Positions 7,347 to 12,817 of a stretch of DNA of 12,817 nucleotides are shown one piece after another. This DNA comes from Tannerella sp. (GTDB lineage Bacteria > Bacteroidota > Bacteroidia > Bacteroidales > Tannerellaceae), in the NCBI GenBank assembly GCA_031283915.1, contig JAITAY010000286.1, positions 1 through 12,817 on the forward strand, given 5' to 3'. Each line of letters opens with the position of its first letter. The first letter of the stretch is position 1. The notes under the pieces were generated by a model, which had not been told where the DNA came from, did no database searches, and saw nothing but the letters and a program-made list of their open reading frames with translations. A program made the position numbers and the translations under genes.

Positions 7347-8389
7347 CGCGAAAGAAGTGTAAGGGAATGAGACGTGTTGTTGAAGTGATTGTAGAGGAGG
7401 ATACGCCGGACAGGGTCGAGTCTTTCCTCGCGGTCGGTCATCAGGTGTGCCGGGATATGCCCGTTGCGGAGGCATACGGCGGAGGCATAGATACCCAGCG
7501 CCGAAGAGGTGAAGGACTGGCCGAACAGGTGCTTGTACTGCGCAAGGGGACGGCCGGCGAACAGGCCGGCAGCGGCTGCTTCGTAGACGGGGTCGTTTTG
7601 CGGGTGATTGTTCATGCCCGTCATGACGGCGTCGATGTCCGTCAACGTACAGCCGGCTTGCGCCAGAAGCGTGTCGAGTGCGCGACGCATGTCGGCGGCA
7701 GAGGGGCGGAAGAGGAGTTCCACACCGTTGATTTCGCAAAGCGAGTGCCGGCTACACTCGTCGCTCAGCAACAGGCTGACGGCTACCTCACCGGCAAAAC
7801 ATCGCTGCTTGGGCGATAGCGCGGGCATACGACTGAAATTCCAGTGCCCCAGCCGTCCGAGGAAAAGGTAATAACAGTCCGTCATTTCGTCGTACCCGCC
7901 GGTCAGAGCCGTCCGTATCCGCCGCTGCCGGAACTGAAGGAGGGCGTCCAGCAGCGCATGTTCGAACGAAACGCCGCGGTGTACCCAGGTATTGTTATAG
8001 CCGTGGCATTTCAGGTCGATGGCAATCAGCGAACTGATGATGTTGTGCGTGGATTGCATGAAATACGTAGGTTGAAGATACTGCTCCCCGTTTTTGAGGA
8101 TGGAATGGAGAAACTTCTCCGTATTGTCGATGCATCCCAGGCCGGTGCCGCTGATGATGGCGTCGGGCATGTCCACTCCGGCGCTTTTCAGGGTGGTACG
8201 GGCGGTGACGATGACACGTTTGAGCAGACGGCACATCCGGCGCGACTGTACCGGCGACAGGCTGGCCGTAAAATCCGGATCGAGCGTAGCGACCCGGTTT
8301 GCTTCGTGATAAACGGGCGCCTCGAACCAGGCTTCGGATAAAGGCAACTGTGCCGAAATTTGACTGACAGACTGGATATAGACGGACAT
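7340..8389 (-). CDS. Catalytically dead ketosynthase-like protein (chain-length-factor type)
   Basis: 349 residues with the thiolase-fold layout of beta-ketoacyl-ACP synthases: ISGTGLGCIDNTEKFLHSIL near 79-98, LTGGYDEM (162-169) where active enzymes have AGG-(C/A)-(D/E), FAGEVAVSLLL (198-208) for the GEGA region, and GMNNHPQNDPVYE (258-270) for HGTGTxxND. Aligned by eye with the neighbour at 8393-9598, all three catalytic residues are lost: the Cys position is Gly139 (HRGVSFE), the first His is Gly258, the second His is Gln291 (FGQSFTSS). This is what is known for chain-length factors, which pair with an active ketosynthase to set product length. ATG at 8389 lies three bases after the stop of the active ketosynthase gene, supporting a heterodimer. 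Low similarity also to the short protein at 9874-10494. The role of CLF (ApeC-like, from memory) is inferred. Confidence 0.82.
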   Translation of the reverse strand: MSVYIQSVSQISAQLPLSEAWFEAPVYHEANRVATLDPDFTASLSPVQSRRMCRLLKRVIVTARTTLKSAGVDMPDAIISGTGLGCIDNTEKFLHSILKNGEQYLQPTYFMQSTHNIISSLIAIDLKCHGYNNTWVHRGVSFEHALLDALLQFRQRRIRTALTGGYDEMTDCYYLFLGRLGHWNFSRMPALSPKQRCFAGEVAVSLLLSDECSRHSLCEINGVELLFRPSAADMRRALDTLLAQAGCTLTDIDAVMTGMNNHPQNDPVYEAAAAGLFAGRPLAQYKHLFGQSFTSSALGIYASAVCLRNGHIPAHLMTDREERLDPVRRILLYNHFNNTSHSLTLLSRC

Positions 8390-8392
8390 GTT

Positions 8393-9598
8393 TCAGATTT
8401 TGGAGAATACAATGGCCGAACTGTTCCCGCCGAATCCAAACGAATTGGAAAGGAGGTGGCGCAGGGAACGGCCGGGCGCAGGGCCGGTAAGCGGGACAAA
8501 GGAATGGTCTTCGATCGGCTCGCGGAAGTTCAGGTTCACCGGGAGAAAGTCGTGCCGGAGCGCCAGGAGCGAAATGACGGCTTCGAGGCTGCCGGCGGCG
8601 CTGGTCGTATGTCCGGTGAAGGCTTTGAGGGAGGCGACCGGCGGGATGCGTTCGCCGAACAGGCGCATGATGGCCAGCCCTTCGGTCAGGTCGTTGTTCG
8701 GCGTACCCGTGCCGTGTGCATTGATGTAGTCAATCTCATCGGGCGCAAGACCGGCGTCCTCTATCGCCCCTTTCATAGCCAGGTAAGCGCCCAGACCTTC
8801 CGGCGAGGAAGCGGTTTGATGATAGGCGTCACAGGCATTGCAGTAACCGGATACTTTTCCGAGTGGCTGTACGCCGCGTCGCGCAACCGATTCCGCCGGT
8901 TCAAGGACAAGGTATCCGGCGCCCTCACCCAGGTTGATTCCGGCGCGGCGGCGGTCGAAAGGACGGCAGATCCCGCGGTCGAGGATCATCAGCGTGTTGA
9001 ATCCGTTCACATGATAGCGCGACAGACATTCGCATCCGCCGGCCACGACCACGTCCGCCCGGTCTTCCCGAAGCAGATCGACGCCCGTCATGATGGCGTT
9101 TGCCGATGAGGAACAGGCGGTGACAATGGTCGAGGCCATTCGGAAACCGCCGAAATAGTCTGCGATCTGCTCCGTACACGCCCCGCAGTCAATCAGTGAA
9201 ATGTAGCCGTTCTTCGAATCGGTCTCGACAAAGTCGTCATACATGTTTTCAACCTGATCCATCCCTCCGACGGTAATGCCCGAGAGCAATGCCACACGCA
9301 AGGTTTCGTCACGGCTTTCCGGCGGAGCGTACTGTCGTAGCGCTTCGCCAACCGCCAGTATGCCCAGCAGTGACGAACGGATCACCGCTTCTTCGGGCGC
9401 AATCCGCAGCATCTCCCGCATCTCGTCGTTACTGTATTTCACTTCACCCACCGGAAGTCCGGCATGAGCGGTCTGCAGATAGCGGACAGGCTCCACCCCG
9501 GAACGCCCGTCACGCAGAGCCTCCAGCGTTGCCTGCTTGCCCAGCCCGATGGCGGAAACAATGCCGGCGCCGGTCACGTATACATCCTTTGCTTTCAT
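8393..9598 (-). CDS. Beta-ketoacyl-ACP synthase, FabF type (elongating ketosynthase)
   Basis: Condenses an acyl group with malonyl-ACP, extending the chain by two carbons. 401 residues, full length for KAS II. The catalytic triad is intact: Cys162 in TACSSSANAI, His295 in INAHGTGTPNND and His330 in FTGHTTSAAGS. The N-terminal VYVTGAGIVSAIG, the CRPFDRRRAGINLGEGAG segment (211-228) and the C-terminal SNSFGFGGNSSAIVF are all classical. ATG at 9598 lies two bases after the ACP gene's stop (9601), and the dead ketosynthase-like gene begins three bases downstream, so ACP, ketosynthase and likely chain-length factor are made together. This is the arrangement of aryl-polyene and type II polyketide minimal synthases. 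FabF itself is unlikely as the sole role because a second intact ketosynthase lies in the same operon. Confidence 0.94.
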   Translation of the reverse strand: MKAKDVYVTGAGIVSAIGLGKQATLEALRDGRSGVEPVRYLQTAHAGLPVGEVKYSNDEMREMLRIAPEEAVIRSSLLGILAVGEALRQYAPPESRDETLRVALLSGITVGGMDQVENMYDDFVETDSKNGYISLIDCGACTEQIADYFGGFRMASTIVTACSSSANAIMTGVDLLREDRADVVVAGGCECLSRYHVNGFNTLMILDRGICRPFDRRRAGINLGEGAGYLVLEPAESVARRGVQPLGKVSGYCNACDAYHQTASSPEGLGAYLAMKGAIEDAGLAPDEIDYINAHGTGTPNNDLTEGLAIMRLFGERIPPVASLKAFTGHTTSAAGSLEAVISLLALRHDFLPVNLNFREPIEDHSFVPLTGPAPGRSLRHLLSNSFGFGGNSSAIVFSKI

Positions 9599-9600
9599 TT

Positions 9601-9858
9601 CTATTTGATCCGGTGCGCCGCCACGTATTCGGCCATGGTGCGGATCGACTTGAAGATCTCCTTACCCTGCGCCGGGTCTTTGAGTTTGATGCCGTAGTTC
9701 TTCTCCAGCAGCACAATCAGTTCCAGCGCGTCAATGGAGTCAAGTCCCAGACCCTCGCCAAACAGTTCGCTGTCGTCCGCAATGTCTTCCGGCGCAGTTC
9801 CTTCCAGATTCAATACATTGATAATTTCCTGTTTCAATTCTAAAATCAATTCATCCAT
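9601..9858 (-). CDS. Acyl carrier protein dedicated to the operon
   Basis: 85-residue carrier that holds the growing chain on a phosphopantetheine arm. The attachment serine is Ser41 in GLGLDSIDALEL, the canonical DS(I/L)DA(L/V)EL motif at the start of helix II. Acidic residues before it (EDIADDSELFGEG) and the helix LIVLLEKNYGIKL are typical. The C-terminus KSIRTMAEYVAAHR matches helix IV. ATG at 9858; the stop lies two bases before the ATG of the ketosynthase at 9598. Fifteen AT-rich bases separate it from the upstream gene. Because it lies among three ketosynthase-type genes it is almost certainly a pathway-specific ACP and not the fatty-acid AcpP; a 4'-phosphopantetheinyl transferase must come from elsewhere. 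Confidence 0.95.
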   Translation of the reverse strand: MDELILELKQEIINVLNLEGTAPEDIADDSELFGEGLGLDSIDALELIVLLEKNYGIKLKDPAQGKEIFKSIRTMAEYVAAHRIK

Positions 9859-9873
9859 ATATAGTTATATTAA

Positions 9874-10494
9874 TCAGTTAATAAATAAATGCTCCATGTT
9901 ACGGGCGTTCAGCGGACACAACCCGTCGCCACCGTCCCGGCAGAGCATAAGACGGGCATCGAGCAGTTCGTCGTACGCTTCCAGCCAGCCGGCCAGCAGG
10001 CAGTGCAGTCCGGCCGAGGCCATCGTGTCTGACAAAATGGCGGCCATCCAGCGGTAGTCCGGACGAGGAAGGACGTAAAAAGCCGTCTCGCCGCGTATCC
10101 GGTGGCGGATGGCGACCTCGCCCGTCACGATGTTCGGCAGGGTATAGACAAATCCCGCCGGACTGGGGAAATAAGCTTCCCGGCGCTGGATCGTCTCCTG
10201 AAAACGGCTGTCGCTATCCAGCGAGGAAAAGCTGTTGAAAAAGACGATACCCGCATCTTCCTTCGGCTGTTCGGGGTCAGACTCCTCCATCAGCCATTCC
10301 GATGCCAACCATCCCAGTTTCGACAGCAAATCCATTTTGAAGAACTTGCGATAGTCCGCTTCCAGCCACTGATAGACCCTCGTCAGAAAGTCCCGGGCAT
10401 CTCCTTTCCCGGTAGACGTCAAAGCGGCTTTCCCGTTCAACCATACTTTGCCCGGCCTGATCTGGATACATTTCTTCACCTGAATCTCCATCAT
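9874..10494 (-). CDS. Half-length degenerate ketosynthase-like protein, no catalytic residues
   Basis: 206 residues and no family named with certainty. Residues 81-175 align by eye with residues 75-168 of the dead ketosynthase-like protein at 7340-8389: AGIVFFNSFSSLDSDSRFQE against AIISGTGLGCIDNTEKFLHS, then YFPSPAGFVYTLPNIVTGEV against YLQPTYFMQSTHNIISSLIA, then CLLAGWLEAYDE against TALTGGYDEM. It therefore looks like the N-terminal half of a thiolase-fold ketosynthase without the C-terminal half. The catalytic Cys region reads LPRPDYRW. Both histidine motifs are missing because the domain ends. The clean reading frame, ATGA overlap with the upstream ketosynthase gene (10491-10494) and position argue for a functional small protein and not decay. 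Possible roles are a scaffold or partner of the upstream ketosynthase; this is inference. Confidence 0.72.
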   Translation of the reverse strand: MMEIQVKKCIQIRPGKVWLNGKAALTSTGKGDARDFLTRVYQWLEADYRKFFKMDLLSKLGWLASEWLMEESDPEQPKEDAGIVFFNSFSSLDSDSRFQETIQRREAYFPSPAGFVYTLPNIVTGEVAIRHRIRGETAFYVLPRPDYRWMAAILSDTMASAGLHCLLAGWLEAYDELLDARLMLCRDGGDGLCPLNARNMEHLFIN

Positions 10495-11651
10495 TCCTCA
10501 CATTTGAGCGTGTAGAGCAAGGCGGCATTGCATCCGCCGAAACCCGACAGCATGTTGATGCACCGGCATCCCTTGACGGGCTGCGTACGGGTGGCGATCC
10601 GGAGCGGCCGCGAGACGCCCGGCGTGTCATAGCCGCGTGTTTTCAAGACAATCCCCTCTCGTAGCGCACGGGTGGAGACGATGCTCTCCAGGATGCCCGC
10701 GCTGCCGAGCACATGTCCGAAATATCCCTTCAAACTTGTTACCGGAACGTTCTGCAGTGCGGCGCGATGGATGGCGACAGCTTCCATTTCGTCGTTATAG
10801 AGCGTGGCTGTTCCGTGCGCATTGACGAAAGCCAGTTCGTCCGCATTGATACCGGCCAGGACGCGCTTCAGAGCCAGGTAAGCGCCTTCTCCCGTGCGCG
10901 AAGGGCCGGAGATATGATTGGCGTCGTTACACACAGCGCCGGCCGTCAGGACGACTTCGCCGGTCTGCAACGCCTCTGCCGGTTTTTCCGTTAATATTAA
11001 TGTAGCGGCCGCTTCGCCGATGTTCAATCCGGAACGACGGGCATCAAAGGGTTTGCAAGCTTCCTGCGAGAGCGCCTTGAACGACTGGAAACCGGCAATG
11101 ATAAAGCGCGACAGCATGTCGGCGCCGGCAACGATGACGTATTCGTAGCGCCCGGCCTGCAACGCCCGCTGCGCGGCGATCAGGGCGCAGGCGCCCGATA
11201 TGCAGGCGTTGGAGACCACAAGGGGCGTGTTCGGGTTACCGAAGTAACCGGCAATCCGTTCGGCCGAACGCCAGAGGTAAACCTGCTCGGGTTCGTAACC
11301 TTCGCTTTCGGTCGAATCCAGCAGACATACGTTGCCTTTCGTCGTGGAAAGGATAAACAGTACCCGTTCGCCGGCCGGATCTGTCGGCAGATCCTTCAAG
11401 GCATTCGTCACCGAGAGAATGACGGCCTTTTCCAGACGGGTATAGCGCTTCTCCGTTGCACGGGGAAGCGTGTAGAAAGCGCTGTCCAGCGCCGCGCCGT
11501 CAATGGCCGACGCCACAAACGGTTCGGATACGCCCGTCTCCTGCCCGTCGAAAAACAGGAGTCCGCTGACGCCGTCCCTGACTTTGCGAACATTTTCGTC
11601 CGTCGTGAAGCCCAGGGCAGATATAATATTGTCACTTAAAAGGGTCGTCAT
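10491..11651 (-). CDS. Beta-ketoacyl-ACP synthase (second intact ketosynthase)
   Basis: 386 residues, FabF/FabB superfamily, with catalytic Cys150 in SNACISGACA, His279 in VNAHGTATLYND and His313 in GYFGHVLGSAG, so it should be active. PFDARRSGLNIGEAAATLIL (201-220) and the C-terminal INMLSGFGGCNAALLY complete the signature. The N-terminus is shorter than in FabF (MTTLLSDNIISALG without the usual VVVTG). It is only distantly similar to the ketosynthase at 8393-9598, so the two probably act at different steps, for example priming versus elongation, as known for ApeR and ApeO in aryl-polyene synthesis. It overlaps the thioesterase gene by four bases (ATGA, 11648-11651) and the degenerate ketosynthase-like gene by four bases (10491-10494). 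Confidence 0.92.
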   Translation of the reverse strand: MTTLLSDNIISALGFTTDENVRKVRDGVSGLLFFDGQETGVSEPFVASAIDGAALDSAFYTLPRATEKRYTRLEKAVILSVTNALKDLPTDPAGERVLFILSTTKGNVCLLDSTESEGYEPEQVYLWRSAERIAGYFGNPNTPLVVSNACISGACALIAAQRALQAGRYEYVIVAGADMLSRFIIAGFQSFKALSQEACKPFDARRSGLNIGEAAATLILTEKPAEALQTGEVVLTAGAVCNDANHISGPSRTGEGAYLALKRVLAGINADELAFVNAHGTATLYNDEMEAVAIHRAALQNVPVTSLKGYFGHVLGSAGILESIVSTRALREGIVLKTRGYDTPGVSRPLRIATRTQPVKGCRCINMLSGFGGCNAALLYTLKCEE

Positions 11652-12076
11652 AGGAGATTGTATTTTTTCTTCCAGGCTTCGTAGAAAGGCGGATTGCTCC
11701 AGAGAAGCCGGAACTCTTTGTCCAAAAACACCTGGGTAGAAGAACCGGTAGCTACGAGGCTGTCGTCCGGGAGCAGACGGATTTCGTAATCGAAAATGAC
11801 TTTGGCAGCCGGGACGTTGCGGTAGGCAATGTCGACACGTGCCCGTTGCCCGTGCAGCAGGGGCTGTTTGTAACTGAAATGCAGCTCCACCAGCGGAGCG
11901 TAGCAGTTGTTTGCAAAATAGTGCTGATAACTCAGTCCGAAGGTTTTTCCGAAGGCTTCGCGTGCATCTTCAAAATAAAGTGCGTATGAACCGTGCCATA
12001 CAATGTGCATCGAATCCACTTCGCTGAACCGTACTTCAATTTCTTTCGATGCACTCAAGCGTGTTTCTTCCATCAT
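11648..12076 (-). CDS. 4HBT-type hotdog acyl-ACP/CoA thioesterase
   Basis: 142 residues, single hotdog domain of the YbgC/4-hydroxybenzoyl-CoA thioesterase type. VRFSEVDSMHIVWHGSYALYF (about 15-35) matches the VxxxDTDxxGxVYHxxYLxxxE motif, with Asp21 at the catalytic Asp position and His28 aligned with the conserved His; AYRNVPAAKVIFDYEI and the ATGSSTQVFLD strand form the rest of the fold. It likely releases or proofreads acyl chains on the pathway ACP, like ApeK-type thioesterases of aryl-polyene clusters (analogy from memory). Two adjacent ATGs lie at 12076 and 12073; the first creates an ATGA overlap with the upstream dehydratase gene's stop, so it is chosen. It overlaps the downstream ketosynthase gene by four bases. 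Confidence 0.9.
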   Translation of the reverse strand: MMEETRLSASKEIEVRFSEVDSMHIVWHGSYALYFEDAREAFGKTFGLSYQHYFANNCYAPLVELHFSYKQPLLHGQRARVDIAYRNVPAAKVIFDYEIRLLPDDSLVATGSSTQVFLDKEFRLLWSNPPFYEAWKKKYNLL

Positions 12077-12555
12077 CCGGCATTTATTTCGGTCAGAAAT
12101 ATCTTCATCTCACACGTGGCAATGACTTCGCTGCCGATTTCCACTTTCGCTTCCACCAGCGAGATGGAAAAGATGTCCTCCACCACCACGACGGTTGTTT
12201 CCAACTGCTCGCCCACACACGGAGCACGCCGGATGTCCATCTTCCGGATGGCGCCGATCAGTCCGATTCGGATGACGCCGTCGCCCTGCAGACCGTATTT
12301 GGTTTCGTAGCCCGTACGCACCGCGCCGGTTTGGGCAATGTTCTCCACCAGTCCGGCTTCTTCGAGTTTTCCGTCGGCACAAAAAAAATGCCCCTCGCGA
12401 ACAGTGTACAGCGTAATCGCTTTTCGCGGGTCATAATACGTCAATCGATCCACCAGGATAAACGGGGGGCGTTGCGGCAAAATATCTGTTATGTCAATCT
12501 CCGTTAAATTCAACAGTAGCCAAATTTGCGGCACAAAGTTACACGAAAAATTCAT
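12073..12555 (-). CDS. Hotdog 3-hydroxyacyl-ACP dehydratase (FabZ/ApeI-ApeP type)
   Basis: Dehydrates 3-hydroxyacyl-ACP to the trans-2-enoyl form, which would leave the conjugated double bonds of a polyene if no enoyl reductase follows. A single hotdog domain begins at ITDILPQRPPFILVDRL. The catalytic pair is kept: His56 in REGHFF and Glu71 in GLVENIAQTGA (numbered from ATG 12555). The FabZ GHFPxxPxxPG loop is altered to GHFFCADGKLEEAG, as in divergent polyene dehydratases. The only upstream ATG is 12555 (160 residues). However, a -7-like element TAACTTTG (12541-12534) lies inside those first codons, and a TTG at 12513 would give a 146-residue protein beginning MNLTEIDITDILPQ, closer to family N-termini. 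The true start may thus be 12513. It is the first gene of the operon and overlaps the thioesterase gene by ATGA (12073-12076). Confidence 0.88.
   Translation of the reverse strand: MNFSCNFVPQIWLLLNLTEIDITDILPQRPPFILVDRLTYYDPRKAITLYTVREGHFFCADGKLEEAGLVENIAQTGAVRTGYETKYGLQGDGVIRIGLIGAIRKMDIRRAPCVGEQLETTVVVVEDIFSISLVEAKVEIGSEVIATCEMKIFLTEINAG
12534..12541 (-). promoter_or_regulatory. Possible -7 promoter element of the polyketide operon
   Basis: TAACTTTG on the minus strand matches the Bacteroides -7 consensus TAnnTTTG. No TTTG is present 19-21 bases upstream, so the -33 half is missing. If used, transcription would begin near 12529, downstream of the ATG at 12555, and translation would need the TTG at 12513. 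It is the best promoter candidate before the operon, but an 8-mer with four fixed-run bases can occur by chance. Confidence 0.35.
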
Positions 12556-12659
12556 TCAGAAGCTATGTTTTGAGATGAATGCAGGAACTGTGATGATTTT
12601 CCTCCCATTCCTCCTGCATCCTCCTGCTTCGATTATACTGCACGCGGTGAAGAAAGGGG

Positions 12660-12689
12660 TAGTTAGTAGATAGTAGCTAGTAGTTAGTG
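12660..12689. repeat. TAG-rich low-complexity stretch beside the transposase remnant
   Basis: About 30 bases made of degenerate TAGT/TAGC steps (TAGTTAGTAGATAGTAGC and onward), followed by a direct repeat TGTCAAATGTCAAATAAT at 12693-12710 that overlaps the transposase stop. It lies between the polyketide operon and the transposase gene. The intergenic bases 12556-12659 show nothing else recognisable. It may be a slippage repeat at the insertion-sequence boundary. Confidence 0.5.
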
Positions 12690-12694
12690 TCATG

Positions 12695-12817
12695 TCAAAT
12701 GTCAAATAATGGATAAAGTCTTTTTAGTTTCACTCTTGCATCTTCCGCAGTGAACTGCCAGTTAATTTTAGCATTCTTGTTATTTCCGGCTTTCTGCCAT
12801 GCGCCAACCTCTGTTAT
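12695..12817 (-). mobile_element. C-terminal end of an IS630-like transposase (cut by the window edge)
   Basis: An open frame on the minus strand runs from the window edge to a TGA at 12695-12697 and encodes 40 residues, ending WQFTAEDARVKLKRLYPLFDI. The pattern W-x(5)-N-N-x-x-x-x-I-x-W-x-F-T-x-x-D-A-R-x-K-L-x-x-L-Y-P is the typical C-terminus of Bacteroidota IS630-family transposases, recognised from memory. The catalytic DDE region lies beyond the window, so whether the element is intact is unknown. I cannot identify a terminal inverted repeat with confidence, although the element's end should be within about 100 bases of the stop. Confidence 0.72.

Noticed and set aside
7347..7739. N-terminal extension of the EamA-like protein to 248 residues
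   Set aside because: The extension lies fully inside the ketosynthase-like gene, is Arg/Pro-rich and not membrane-like; the ATG at 7346 gives a standard 117-residue protein.
8360..9109. Long plus-strand frame opposite the ketosynthase genes
   Set aside because: Spans the junction of two confident minus-strand genes and shows no family signature.

Overview
The window looks like a Bacteroidales (Bacteroidota) chromosome; I cannot name the genus. Reasons: a canonical Bacteroides-type promoter (TTTG-N20-TACCTTTG on the minus strand at 6232-6263), weak or absent Shine-Dalgarno sites, and protein families typical of the order. Every confident gene lies on the minus strand, so the text below reads from high to low coordinates.

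Right edge (12695-12817): the last 40 residues of an IS630-like transposase, cut by the window. It is followed by about 140 bases of non-coding, partly TAG-rich low-complexity DNA.

Centre (12555 down to 6993): a tightly packed eight-gene operon for a type II, ACP-dependent polyketide or fatty-acyl product of the aryl-polyene/flexirubin kind. The order is hotdog dehydratase, hotdog thioesterase, intact ketosynthase, a half-length degenerate ketosynthase-like protein, acyl carrier protein, a second intact ketosynthase, a full-length ketosynthase-like protein that has lost all three catalytic residues (chain-length-factor type), and a four-helix EamA/SMR-type membrane protein. Four junctions overlap and the others are 2-15 bases apart. 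No ketoreductase, starter-activating ligase, ammonia lyase, acyltransferase or MMPL exporter lies in the window, so the pathway needs partners encoded elsewhere.

Between the operons (6199-6992): about 0.8 kb without a confident gene. It holds a 13-unit, 21-bp tandem repeat (6586-6858) whose core ATTGCYGGMAAT is a perfect or near-perfect palindrome. The 21-bp period is two turns of B-DNA, and a 42-bp higher-order alternation runs through most of the array. A 7-bp-stem hairpin sits at its right edge. Both strands stay open across the array, but no ATG-started frame covers it.

Left part (6198 down to 1): a heavy-metal efflux operon. It begins at the canonical promoter with a small His/Cys-rich membrane-anchored protein, then a 183-bp spacer with several short inverted repeats, then a His-rich lipoprotein RND adaptor, an HME-type RND pump and a TolC-family outer-membrane channel. 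Together the last three would form a tripartite metal exporter. The His/Cys-rich protein is a plausible metal-binding accessory.
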